Assembly: GCA_000611775.1 (NCBI GenBank)
Contig: KK106981.1
Coordinates: 4,094,927 to 4,158,926, forward strand
DNA from: Umbilicaria muhlenbergii
Taxonomy: Eukaryota > Ascomycota > Lecanoromycetes > Umbilicariales > Umbilicariaceae
Direction of reading: 5' to 3'
DNA: 64,000 bases
Shown: in pieces, positions 1-9,770 of the stretch
How positions within the stretch are numbered: the first letter of the stretch is position 1
Layout: every line of letters starts with the position of its first letter
Notes under the pieces: model-generated
Told to the model about the DNA's origin: nothing
The model's database searches: none
Seen by the model: the letters and a program-made list of their open reading frames with translations, nothing else
Position numbers and translations under genes: made by a program

Positions 1-1184
1 TTTGACGAGAAATACATGCGATGTGCCGGGCTTTTGGGATCCAAGCGGTGTAAATCGATGCCGACTTCGTTCATAGCAACGTTCACATAGAGAGGGGAAC
101 CAGATGGTTGGATTGAGCGGACCTCCTTTGACATTCCAATGAAGCTGACCGCAAGTTGAATCTCCTGTATTCCGCGAAGAATCGAACTGATGAACTCTTT
201 CGAATCCGAAACCGTCTGGACGATCTGTTCCTCTCGACTACCAGGCCTGTCCAATTCTTCCATAATCTCCGTCATAGATATTTCCTGGTCCTGTCCCTTG
301 ACATCCTGTGATCCGTACACTCTACGACAATGCTCTATACGTTTCCGGCAGAGGAGCAGGTCGTCATATGGAATGTGTACGCGCCCCAACTTGAGAGACA
401 CAGAAGCGTCCCGAAGCCCTGCCAAGCCTTTGTAAAGAAGACCATGCACGTTAAGGCTGCAATTATCGACAATTTCAAGTGCATCCTTGCCTTCAGGCGT
501 AAAGAGCACGCTTTTAACGACGAAAAGCCACTCGGCTGGCCGTTGATCACCCTCGGGTGCCTTCTTATGCCTGAAAAGCCGACCTCGATCCACAGTCTTG
601 CGCCTAGTGTCTACAGCCATAGACGCAGTTCCTATATCGACGGATCCAACGTCTGTAATAACAAAGCTGGAGTTGAGAGCGACGACATCGACTACACGTA
701 GCCAATGGATCTTCTCGTGTAGGCGCTTGATTCTTTCTTTGAGCAGAGTCAGCCTCTTCCATGTCTGACTTCTGGGAGATCGAGAGAAAGCAGGCCTGGG
801 CAAAGGCTTCGCTGGAGGTGTAGACGAATCCATTCTGCAATAAGGGCCATCAATTGGCCCTGAAAGGCTTTGTGCATCGTGTCTTCCCTGAGCATCGGCG
901 CCTCCACTCAAAGCTTTTAGATCCAGCGTCACCTTCAGCCCCGTCAACTGTAGGCTTATCCATGTTGGTTGCGCGAACGTCGGGCGGTGTAGGTGCAAGC
1001 CCAGACCACGAAGATCGATCCTAATGCCATCTCTCGAGGCATATGCGATGCGGCGCAATGAAAAGTATCCGATCCTCTGGATTGAGATGCCGGTGGCTAT
1101 GCGGATGATGGCAAAAATGACAAAGGATACCAGATACAGCAGTAGCAGCACGCCTAGGACGAAGGAGGGACTGAACGAAGCCAT
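1..1184 (-). CDS. FMP27: FMP27/BLTP2-family bridge-like lipid-transfer protein, N-terminal part (runs off left edge)
   Basis: The minus strand is open from an ATG at 1184 to the window edge, about 394 codons without a stop or an obvious intron. The protein starts with a hydrophobic segment (residues about 7-29, VLGVLLLLYLVSFVIFAII) followed by RIATGISIQRIGYFSLRRIAY and a stretch rich in alternating hydrophobic residues. That is the N-terminus I know from the fungal FMP27/Hobbit/SABRE group, very long proteins (2,500-3,000 residues) that anchor in the ER by this helix and form a hydrophobic groove for lipid transfer at ER-plasma membrane contacts. Only the first seventh or so of the gene would be here. 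The ATG was chosen because it immediately precedes the membrane anchor. The identification rests on the N-terminus only; the lipid-transfer role is family knowledge, not visible in the sequence. Confidence 0.83.
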   Translation of the reverse strand, partial: MASFSPSFVLGVLLLLYLVSFVIFAIIRIATGISIQRIGYFSLRRIAYASRDGIRIDLRGLGLHLHRPTFAQPTWISLQLTGLKVTLDLKALSGGADAQGRHDAQSLSGPIDGPYCRMDSSTPPAKPLPRPAFSRSPRSQTWKRLTLLKERIKRLHEKIHWLRVVDVVALNSSFVITDVGSVDIGTASMAVDTRRKTVDRGRLFRHKKAPEGDQRPAEWLFVVKSVLFTPEGKDALEIVDNCSLNVHGLLYKGLAGLRDASVSLKLGRVHIPYDDLLLCRKRIEHCRRVYGSQDVKGQDQEISMTEIMEELDRPGSREEQIVQTVSDSKEFISSILRGIQEIQLAVSFIGMSKEVRSIQPSGSPLYVNVAMNEVGIDLHRLDPKSPAHRMYFSS

Positions 1185-2174
1185 GGTCTATCATGGGCAA
1201 TGGAGGGTTGGAGCGGTCTTGCCCATGGATTCAAGCACCTTCGGTGCGGGGATTTACGGACCCCCTGGTCACCGGTGTCGAAATGAAGGATGCGGGGACC
1301 ACGCGACGCTCATCTGCGCGGTCGATGAATCCGAAGATCCAGTCGTGGTACGAGTACGAATGTCATTCCTGCTGAGATGTTGTCAGTGAAACGGGCGAGC
1401 CGAAGCATCCAACTTATCAGACCGGTGCCCACGCTCGGGTGGAGGTTAAGGTCAGCAAAACTAAGGCTCTCCCCGGAACCGGAAGCGGAACATACATCTC
1501 CAATTCGCCGAGACACGCACGCGAACAGCAAAATAAACCGGAATCCTAGATTATTGTAGCTCTGAACTGCGAAAAATCATACCACCCTCAGAACAGCTCT
1601 TGAAGTCCAGGAAAAAATATAGAAGTTAAGCTGAGCACCTATAGTATCTACAATCTCAATTGCAAAGTCAAGGTATTAAATTTTGGCTGTTAAAACGCTG
1701 TTGCGCTTTTACATAGATTATTGACAGGTTTCACTTAAGATTCCGGTTTATTTTGCTGCCTGCGTGACACGCTAGCCAAGGCTGAGGCGCTGCTCAGGCC
1801 CAGCTGCACGTGACACGAAGAGCCGCATCGGATGGCCCTCATGGCCAACATGAGCATGATCATTATCAGGCCATTGTATAGCCACTACAAAGACAGTCCT
1901 CAAGTCCCCAATCAGGCTACTGCGATACGAAACAAAGGACCAGTCCCGCCATTTTGAAGCACCGGACCTTGACTGCAAAGGTTCACAAAGAGATCATATT
2001 GCTTAGCTACACTGATCAAAGAGATCAAAGAAACATACAACAATGTGCGAAAGAACAATGTCTCTGTTTGGAGATATAATACCCTACATGTCTGCGAAAA
2101 CAGTCTCGATATCATTTCCTCCTCAATTTCTTGTCTCTGCCACACACTATCGAAGATCGCCCGAGTGACACAAG
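1185..2174. other. Intergenic, divergent promoter region
   Basis: Lies between the FMP27-like gene (minus) and the HELAH-motif gene (plus), so it should hold both promoters. It is AT-rich in 1560-1740. I see no convincing gene or RNA in it. Confidence 0.6.
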
Positions 2175-3308
2175 ATGGACAAGCATTTCTTTGCGTCCTA
2201 CACTGCTCAAGAGTTGCAGCGGCTGGGCTACTGGGACTACGCTGAGGCCCGTCAGACCAATCTGACCTACCCTATCCATCCCATCCTGGAGCGCTCGCGC
2301 TGGGACTGTCCAGACAACCTATACTACGGTATCGCCCACATCCTACGCCTTGCATCCGCAATGCTTCAATGTCCTGCTAGCATTGCCTTTCACTATTCTC
2401 TCATGTTCATGGAACGAGAACATCTGCCGGAGCCGTCCCAGCGGCACGGTTATCCGTGCTACAGATTCCGTCACACTATTCATGGCGAGGCAACCACTCG
2501 GCCATACTTCAACGCGGTGATGTCATACATCGCTCCACACATCCGTCTCCGTTTCTACAAGCAAACTGACCCCGGGTTTACCCATCTGACTGCCTTCGCG
2601 GTCACGCGGCGAAACATCAGCTCCCGTACCTACTTGAAAGGACCACTACAGACCGGAACCGGGTCTGATATTTTCGTTAACTATGTATACATAGAAAACC
2701 TCTCTAAAGGTAGCATGCCCTTGTCTCAGCTCCTCCGTCTGCAATTCTACATGGCCCTTACAATAGCTCACGAACTGGCCCATGTTGTTAACAATGCAGT
2801 ATCGATGGAGACCTACGAACCCTTCTATGAGGACCAAAGGCTGAGTGAGGTAGGTAGGGCGTGGGAGAATGAAGTTTTTGGAGGAATGACGGAGATGATC
2901 TTCGAGACAGACGCACGAAACCCTCTTGCCTTTGCCAAATGGCCCACCTACGCTGACAAAGCGGCGCCGCAAAACGGCGTATTGGACTTGAGAGGTCCAA
3001 AGAGGTATACCACATGGTATTTTGTTTCTATGAAGTGGATCACTGATATTCAACAGCAATGGTTCTGGGACGTCGCTGGCGACACTACCAAACTAAGGAT
3101 CCCGAAAAGAGTAGGCTTCCAGAGGCAGTACCGGTATGCTGACTATGACAGGAATTGGGACCGGAGGAGCTCGAGTGAAGGAAGATGGCCTGGTGATAGC
3201 AGAGGGAGGGTGTTCCGGGAGGAGATCGAGGAGGGTTGGGAAGAAGATGTGGAGGCCCCTGAGGATTTCTTCGACTTGGGTAAAGAGTGGGACGATCTAG
3301 GCATGTGA
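2175..3308 (+). CDS. Orphan protein with a zinc-metallopeptidase-like HELAH motif
   Basis: One uninterrupted 377-codon frame from ATG 2175. The central helix carries H199-E200-L-A-H203 preceded by a hydrophobic run (LLRLQFYMALTIA), the HExxH signature of gluzincin-type metallopeptidases. A possible third ligand is a glutamate in the downstream segment S224-E-V-G-R-A-W-E231-N-E233-VFGG, about 22-30 residues on, which is the spacing expected for an E-type third ligand. There is no signal peptide or membrane segment. The C-terminus (after about residue 330) is acidic and low in complexity. Proteins of this general look are common in mould genomes as uncharacterised proteins; I do not recognise a named family. 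Peptidase activity is an inference from the motif; the fold could be an inactive relative. Confidence 0.75.
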   Translation: MDKHFFASYTAQELQRLGYWDYAEARQTNLTYPIHPILERSRWDCPDNLYYGIAHILRLASAMLQCPASIAFHYSLMFMEREHLPEPSQRHGYPCYRFRHTIHGEATTRPYFNAVMSYIAPHIRLRFYKQTDPGFTHLTAFAVTRRNISSRTYLKGPLQTGTGSDIFVNYVYIENLSKGSMPLSQLLRLQFYMALTIAHELAHVVNNAVSMETYEPFYEDQRLSEVGRAWENEVFGGMTEMIFETDARNPLAFAKWPTYADKAAPQNGVLDLRGPKRYTTWYFVSMKWITDIQQQWFWDVAGDTTKLRIPKRVGFQRQYRYADYDRNWDRRSSSEGRWPGDSRGRVFREEIEEGWEEDVEAPEDFFDLGKEWDDLGM

Positions 3309-3990
3309 GTCTTGTAGCATCACTGTTTTTGTCCTTGATGGACCTTTTTCTTTACACACGTCATAATCGTTTTCTTTAAGTAATTATTTTCCAACATTAT
3401 AAAGCTTGTACATGATTTAAATGTAACTTAATTGAACAAGTGACTTTTAAATAAGCCTATGATTGGGGGACCCTGTCCTTAAAATTTGTTTCTATTCTTC
3501 CTCTGACTATTGAAGCATGCCACATAATAACATCCAGCAACTGTCTCTTCCCCGCTACAAATGCATGGCAACCCTAACGTTGCCATCCTACCTAGCAAGC
3601 AGGTTCCATCTGAGAACAGCAAAGGTACCGTACCTCAACCGCCGGGATGCAGCCAAGCAGGCCAAGGCAAGACGTGGAGGCCGCTAAGCCGTGTTCAAGG
3701 TTGCCCAGCCCGACGGCTTTCGTCGTCAAAAGGTCGAAGCTTGTTCTTCGGATGAACAGGGGTACATCTACAAGGGACTTCGAGCCCGCAGAACGCTTCC
3801 CCTGCCTTGGTCACGAGATCCGCGTGATGACGCTGTCGGTGGTGGAATATTCGCTTAAAGGGAGATGGCGTAGGTAAACATATAGATTATGAGGATTCAC
3901 TGTTGGGATATGCGTGGCCTACCTTACACAAGAGGAGTCTGATGACTTTATTTTAAAGATGAAAATAAACATTTACTTCAGTAACGGGTA
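3309..3990. other. Intergenic; one doubtful 56-codon basic ORF
   Basis: Holds the 3' ends of two convergent genes. An ATG-initiated 56-codon frame at 3517-3687 (+) ends in a basic tail (RRDAAKQAKARRGGR) that superficially resembles a small ribosomal or RNA-binding protein. No family match comes to mind, so it is not called as a gene. Confidence 0.5.
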
Positions 3991-5523
3991 TCAAGTAACA
4001 CAAGCCGGACCGGCAAACCCAACCGTCCACTTCAGACTCCCCATAACAACAACCAAAGACCCCAACGCAACCCCCACACTCATCCCCCCATAGAAATACG
4101 CGTGCCTGATCCTCAACCCCTTCAACTCCGCCACCCACGTACTAACCGTGGTTAAACACCCACAAAACCCATCCATGCACCCCTGCAAAACCTGACATCC
4201 AACCCTCCCACCTCCGACCATTCCTCTCGACGCCCCTCCCAGAGGCGCATGTTGTAAATCGTAAAACATACCCAACAAAACCGTCCCAAATATATTAACC
4301 GCGAACGTCCCCAGCGGAAACGACGAGATCTTTCCATTCAAACGCAAGCTGGCAAAAAACCGCAACAGACAGCCCAGCGGCGCGAAAACAAGCGCATACA
4401 GCGCCTCGCCCCTCCACGACTCCAGCGACCAGCTGGCGCGACCGTCCGGGCCGCCGGGTCGATCGGGCGGCCATATGGCCAGGACGATTGCGCCGAGCCA
4501 GGCGCCCCATGCAAGGACTACCATGCCCCTATCGAAGAATCTGCGACACCATGCGAACGGAAGAGTAGGCGTGAAAGGCTCGAGGGCGATGGCGAGATGA
4601 GCGCCGGCTTGGAGGGCGCCGAGACAGAGACAGGTGGTTAGGAGGATGACGGCTAGTACGGCCATGAAGCTGTATCCGCCGTTACGAGGGACGGTCGAAG
4701 AGGCGTTGTTCAAGGCGGACGAAGTGTGCGAGACGGGTACGGGGAGGCTGTTCGAGAGAGCGAAGAAGACGTCACGGATGAAGGATGAGAACGAAGTGAA
4801 AGATCCGCAGAAGCCTGTTGCAAGCCCGATATAGAGGGGTATGGTCTTCTTGACAGCACTATGCTTCTTCTTCGCGGCCGCTGTGTCGGCGTCGATCTGC
4901 TCCTTCTTCGACATGTCACCTCTTTCCACGTCGGATTTCTTGGCCGCTTTCGATTCCTGGTCCGTGGGGGTCGAACCCCATTCTTCGCGGAAGAGTCGCC
5001 GGTCTTCGGATAGGAAGCCCATGATCAGGCTTCCGCCAAAGTTGGCCCATAGGACGCCGGTCTGAACTGGGGCGCCGGGGTAGAAAGTCAGGGCTTGGAG
5101 ACCGAGCCGGGCTAGGGTGCCGATGATCGACCAGAAAATGAGATGCGAGACGGTGTAGAGTTGAGTTGCGAATATCGAGGCGCGTTCATGTTGGGCTTTG
5201 GGTGCTTTCTTGCCCTCTTCCGTGGCTGACTGACTCGACGGAGGTTGTCTATCGGATAACGGGGGCCCATTGCCTCGACGTATTGGTGAGGGCGCTGCCA
5301 GTTCTGTGAGGTTCGCATCTTGCCCTTGATGCTGCTCCAGATCCTCATGCTTCTTGTACGAGTACCGTCTCTTATAATCCTGCTCGCTCTCACGCTCCTC
5401 TTCCAAGGAGTCATGTCTGTAGAACGACCGCTCATTTGGGTTTTCGACCGGAGAGGGGGCTGCTAGTTCGTTGAGATTGGCGTAGACATCTGGAACAGTA
5501 TAGTCCTCCCCCTTCCAGGCCAT
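3991..5523 (-). CDS. FEX1: Two-domain fluoride exporter (CrcB/FEX family)
   Basis: Single-exon 510-residue protein. Residues 1-115 are a hydrophilic, charged cytosolic tail. Two tandem CrcB domains follow (about 125-345 and 375-505). Domain 1 has GTLARLGLQ, NFGGSLIMGF (N161) and the motif GFCGSFTSFSSF (237-248); domain 2 has APLGCLLRFF, NIFGTVLLGMF (N410) and GFCGCLTTVSTW (452-463). In Fluc/FEX proteins these Asn and GxxGxxTTFSTF segments form the fluoride pore and central sodium site. The protein should sit in the plasma membrane and expel fluoride that enters as HF. The second domain has lost Phe residues of the motif, consistent with one pore being dominant in eukaryotic two-domain exporters. 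The tail holds a duplicated motif, NL(N/T)ELAAPSP, at about 17-25 and 71-80. The ATG at 5523 is the first in frame. The gene is divergent from UPRTase with 351 bp between starts. Confidence 0.92.
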   Translation of the reverse strand: MAWKGEDYTVPDVYANLNELAAPSPVENPNERSFYRHDSLEEERESEQDYKRRYSYKKHEDLEQHQGQDANLTELAAPSPIRRGNGPPLSDRQPPSSQSATEEGKKAPKAQHERASIFATQLYTVSHLIFWSIIGTLARLGLQALTFYPGAPVQTGVLWANFGGSLIMGFLSEDRRLFREEWGSTPTDQESKAAKKSDVERGDMSKKEQIDADTAAAKKKHSAVKKTIPLYIGLATGFCGSFTSFSSFIRDVFFALSNSLPVPVSHTSSALNNASSTVPRNGGYSFMAVLAVILLTTCLCLGALQAGAHLAIALEPFTPTLPFAWCRRFFDRGMVVLAWGAWLGAIVLAIWPPDRPGGPDGRASWSLESWRGEALYALVFAPLGCLLRFFASLRLNGKISSFPLGTFAVNIFGTVLLGMFYDLQHAPLGGASRGMVGGGRVGCQVLQGCMDGFCGCLTTVSTWVAELKGLRIRHAYFYGGMSVGVALGSLVVVMGSLKWTVGFAGPACVT

Positions 5524-5874
5524 TGCAAGCGCGTCCGACCCTCCGAGAGATGTGTTTAATAGAAGACATTGAGCGAAAGCTGCTGACCATCAATATACTT
5601 TGGCCGTACCTTTAAGTTGTCCTCCGACCGGCACGTCGAAACCGGGATGTCACCCAAGAACCCCGAACGAATGTCTAGAAAACTAACCACATCCGGACGT
5701 CTCTATCGATAAGGACTCCCTCAGACGCTGACAAGGACATCATCGCAACAAAGCCCAAGCCCTTCAACCCATCGCCTCTCTTAGTCCTGTATCCTTAGCT
5801 AGAAGTCCACTATAGACAAAGCATTCCTTCAGTCGGCCTATGCTCGAAGCACCCTGCGTTCACCTGAATTCAAG
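5524..5874. promoter_or_regulatory. Shared divergent promoter of FEX1 and UPRTase
   Basis: A 351-bp gap between two head-to-head start codons, short enough for the two genes to share regulatory sequence. It contains pyrimidine-rich stretches but no element I can name. Confidence 0.5.
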
Positions 5875-6770
5875 ATGGGCTCATCGCCTCTACCATCCAA
5901 TGTGCACGTCTCCCGGCATCCATGTTTATGCGCCAAGCTATCACAACTCCGGTCTCACAGTACCAACGCAAGGGAGACAAAAGCTCTGGTCCACGAGATA
6001 GCACTGATAGTTGGCTGTGAGGCATTAGCCACTGGTCTGGAAACAACCTCAAGTGGTACGGTGAGCCTCTCTCTGCGCGAGAGTATAGCGACAGGGGCGC
6101 CCCCATGACCGTTGTCAATCAAGGAAACGTTTGCCACATCGTAGCTAATTGTGATACCATGTGCGAAAACAGGATGAGTCGCCTCTAGGCTACGGCTATA
6201 CTACTACCACCATCTCACCTTCACGTCTCGCCCTTGTGCCCATTCTCCGCTCCGGTCTTGGCATGCTTGATGGTAACGTTCCCCCCACCATTCCCAAATT
6301 GAACCTCAGGGGGCCCCTGTTCTTCCTTGAAGGTAACTTATCCGATTGGAAAACCCATAGCCTTGCAGACCTTACTCCCGTATCCAGTACCCGTTCACCA
6401 CCTCGGTCTTTTCCGAGAACCAACAACCCTACAGCCGGTCGAATACTACAACAACCTCCCATACCATCGCCCATCGTCCCCTTCAAAAGAATCCGCTGCA
6501 GCCGACCTAGCCATCTTAGTTGATCCTGTGATAGCTACCGGAGGCACGGCAGTAGCCGCTATTCAGACGCTGAAAGAATGGGGCGTGAAAAGGATCATTC
6601 TGATCAGTATACTGGGGAGTGCAGATGGTACGAGAAGAGCAGCGGAGGAGTGGAAAGAAGGGGTCGAGATATGGGTTGGGGGCATGGATGAGAGTTGCGA
6701 TGATCGGGGTATGATCAAGCCCGGTCTCGGAGACGTAGGGGACCGGTTGTTCTTGACGATCGGGAAGTAG
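5875..6770 (+). CDS. FUR1: Uracil phosphoribosyltransferase
   Basis: Three exons: 5875-6060, 6173-6272 and 6361-6770 (introns 112 and 88 nt), giving 231 residues, the normal UPRTase length. The spliced product reads through the family landmarks: ETKALVHEIALIVGCEAL near the N-terminus, PILRSGLGMLDALQTLLP across intron 2, the PRPP-binding loop DPVIATGGTA, and the C-terminal GLGDVGDRLF. It converts uracil and PRPP to UMP in pyrimidine salvage, in the cytosol, and is the enzyme that activates 5-fluorouracil. Splice sites were fixed by keeping these motifs in frame (GTGAGC...CAG; GTAACG...ATAG). The gene is head-to-head with the fluoride exporter. Confidence 0.94.
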
Positions 6771-6967
6771 TCATGACTGTGGGTGTGGTTGAAACCAGCA
6801 TATGGTTTGATGCGAGGCTAGAAAGCGTGATAGACCCTGTAAGCAGCATTAATACATCCTGCAACCCAGCGAGAAAGCGCGGCCCATGCACTCTCTCCGA
6901 TTATCCGCAGTTATCTCGAGGCACGGATTCTGCTGGCCATGCTTTCCAGGATGATGGTTGCTAGAGA

Positions 6968-7008
6968 CTGCTGGCGAACTCGAGCTTATTCCCGCAGTTC
7001 GCTAGCAG
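6968..7008. repeat. 13-bp inverted repeat (stem-loop)
   Basis: Arms CTGCTGGCGAACT (6968-6980) and AGTTCGCTAGCAG (6996-7008) are complementary apart from one G.T wobble, around a 15-nt loop. It lies 198 bp past the UPRTase stop and about 330 bp before the dehydrogenase start. It could fold in the UPRTase 3' UTR or be a protein-binding palindrome. Confidence 0.6.
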
Positions 7009-7199
7009 AACTTGATAGGGCTCGGGTACTGGACAAGCCGCACGCCTCTGCGCCTCGTCCTGAATCGCAGGCGTAATGCCAGAGCTGCAATTACCACTAT
7101 CCAACAGCCAATCAGCGTGGGCATTTGGGAAGAGCCGTCATTTGTACCGCCATCTTTCTCCACGCCCCTACGTCACCCTGAATCTGCCGTTACCCCGCC

Positions 7200-7213
7200 G
7201 CGGGGGGCCCCGC
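7200..7213. promoter_or_regulatory. Inverted pair of CreA-type (SYGGGG) sites
   Basis: GCGGGG (7200-7205) and its inverse CCCCGC (7208-7213) are separated by 2 bp, 120 bp before the dehydrogenase ATG. GCGGGG matches the binding consensus SYGGGG of the carbon-catabolite repressor CreA. A CCCCT stress-type element follows within about 15 bp. The regulatory role is inferred from sequence only. Confidence 0.4.
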
Positions 7214-7333
7214 AATTCTGATCCCCTCCGGTCAGACGCACATAACAATGCTTCGTGAAGATACAGCTATGAACTGCCATACTGCCTTTCTCAATTATAC
7301 CGTTTCCTACCTTACCATACTTCTATCCTCAAG

Positions 7334-8869
7334 ATGTCTTCCCAAACTACCACCATGAAGGCCGTGCACTACGAACAACCCTTCAAAGTCAGTGTGAAAG
7401 AAGTCGAGATACCGAAGATTGAACATCCCGACGATGCTATTATCAAAGTCACAACCGCGGGTTCGTCCTTGACTCTACTCACCAATTGAGCAGCGCACGT
7501 ACTGACAACGAGCATAGCTATCTGCGGTTCTGACCTGCATATGTACCAGGGAAGAACCGCGGCAGAGAGCGGTCTCGTCTTTGGTAGAAGCCCCGAGCCT
7601 CCCCCTTCGTCCATAAACAAAACTCACAAAGCGTACAACCAGGACATGAGAACATGGGCATCATCGTCGAAGTCGGCAGCGGCGTCACCCTCCTGAAAAA
7701 GGGCGACCGAATCGTCCTCCCCTTCAACGTCGCCGACGGCCGCTGCCGCAACTGCGAAGAGGGCAAAACCGCCTTCTGCACAGGCGTCAACCCCGGCTTC
7801 GCAGGCGGCGCTTACGGATATGTTGCTATGGGACCGTATCAGGGGGGCCAGGTAACCCCTCCTTCCTCCCCCACTTCTTTCTCCATCCATTCTCCCTTCC
7901 AACCCCCTATACTGACACCCCTCCCCGCACCCACAGGCGCAATACCTCCGCGTCCCCTACGCCGACTTCAACGGCCTCAAGCTCCCCCCCGGCACCGCCC
8001 ACGAATCCGACTTCGCCCTCCTGGCCGACATCTTCCCCACCGGCTGGCACGGCCTCAACCTCTCCGGCTTCCAACCGGGCGAAAGCGTCGCCGTTTTCGG
8101 CGCCGGCCCCGTCGGCCTCATGGCCGCTTACTCCGCCACCCTGCGCGGCGCCTCCGCCGTCTACGTCGTCGACCGCGTGCCCGAGCGTCTGCAGGTCGCC
8201 GAGAAGATCGGCTGCGTGGGGATTAACTTCAGCGAGGGGGATGCGGTCGAGATGATTGTGGAGAAGAATGGGGGCATGGTGGATAGGGCGGTGGATGCGG
8301 TGGGTTATCAGGCTGTGGGGAGCGGGAAGGGGAATGAGGAGGAGGTGCCGAACGTGGTGCTGGAGCAGCTGATACAGGTGACGAGGCCGACGGGCGGGTT
8401 GGGAATCCCGGGGCTTTACGTTCCGAGTATTTATCCCTGCCCGCTGGACTTGTTGTATGAGATCTAATCTTCTGTGCAGGTGATCCAGGCGCTCCGGACG
8501 AGAAAAGCGCAAAGGGGATGATCTCCTTAAGCTTCGGGAAACTATTCGAAAAGGTGCGTTTTCCCTCCCCCCTTCCCTACGCTGTCCTGTACGAGAGAAA
8601 AAACGCTTTACAGTTTGATATTTGTATGCTAACCCATCCGTCCCCACTTCCAGGGTCTCCACCTCGGAACGGGCCAATGCAACGTCAAAGCCTACAACCG
8701 CTACCTGCGCGACCTGATCATCTCCGGCCGCGCCAAACCCAGCTTCGTCGTCAGCCACGACATCAACATCGACGATGCGCCGGAGGCGTACGAGAAATTC
8801 GATAAGAGGATTGATGGCTATACCAAGGTGTTGATCCATCCGAATGGACCCTTACCGCTGAAGGATTAG
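7334..8869 (+). CDS. Zinc-binding MDR dehydrogenase, glutathione-independent formaldehyde dehydrogenase-like
   Basis: Six exons: 7334-7460, 7518-7583, 7643-7851, 7937-8426, 8480-8553 and 8654-8869, making 393 residues. The start is MSSQTTTMKAVHYEQP. The catalytic-zinc region reads AICGSDLHMYQG and then FGHENMG; the structural-zinc loop is DGRCRNCEEGKTAFC, where the first of the usual four Cys is Asp. The nucleotide-binding Rossmann motif is VFGAGPVGLMAAYSA. The insertion with DPGAPDEKSAKG and the C-terminal GTGQCNVKAYNRYLRDLI are typical of the tetrameric formaldehyde dehydrogenase branch of medium-chain dehydrogenases. Likely NAD(P)-dependent oxidation of formaldehyde or another small aldehyde or alcohol in the cytosol; the exact substrate cannot be read from sequence. 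All five introns keep the frame. Paired CreA-type sites lie 120 bp upstream. Confidence 0.88.
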
Positions 8870-9770
8870 TTTGGGGGCCTGCGGTATGGAGGAAGGGAAG
8901 GAACAGATGAGGGGTGCTGAGTGTATGGGTGGGCCTAGGCGTGTATGCTCCAAATGATCACGTGGGTCTAAATATGTAATTCTGAGCTTTGGGGAAAGGG
9001 TAAGGAGAGATGGAGACCGCGGGGGATCCGCACAGTCGGCAGACAGGTGAAATCGAAAGGATTGGAAAGAAAAGTCATGATTTAAACAACGAACCACATC
9101 CACATGCACATTAATATATCCATGGTGATTGTGATTTCGATGGTTCATTCAGTGTGAGCTGGGTTGAAAGTACACAGATATCCACTCCTCCCCTCCTGCC
9201 ATCCCCGCTCGACGCTTCTATCAAACAAATCCCGGGTCGGACATGGTGAATCAAAAGCCACTAAATGATCATTACTGGAAATTGGTCGGGGGAGTCAAGG
9301 CCGCTGCTAGACCCTGCTGAAACGATTCGAAGGGGGTAAAAACGCCTGTGGTAAAAATGCTGGTCGGTGTCGTGCCGGATCCTAGGGGTTACATGACGGT
9401 GTATCTTTGGGTCGTGAAGGGGTCGTAAATAGCAAAGGGGATGCTGCTGGGTCGGGGTGTAGTGTTGGTGATTCGGGGTGGGTGCTGGTTGGTTGCTGGT
9501 CGACGTGGGGGAGCAAGGTGCATTAGGAATGGTGTAGGCGGTTTGATAGCGGGAAAGGCGTGCAGCTCGTGCCTCGGAGTACCATGTCGTCATGGTAATT
9601 CATACTCTCTGCATCATAACAAGCGCGGACCTTCGACCGCCACCCGGCCGATCGAGGAAAGCCTTCAACAAGGACGCCTTCGGGTTCCATACCGGAGCCA
9701 GCTGGCGACGAAAGGTGCGTTCGAAAGTGATACACTCAAGAGAAATCGAACCAAAATCCAAGGATGGGCT
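8870..9770. other. Intergenic between convergent genes
   Basis: About 900 bp holding the 3' ends of the dehydrogenase and importin alpha. Short frames occur on both strands but none looks like a known protein. Confidence 0.6.

Noticed and set aside
7907-8839. 310-codon minus-strand frame opposite the dehydrogenase
   Set aside because: Antisense shadow of GC-rich exons; the plus strand encodes a complete MDR enzyme.
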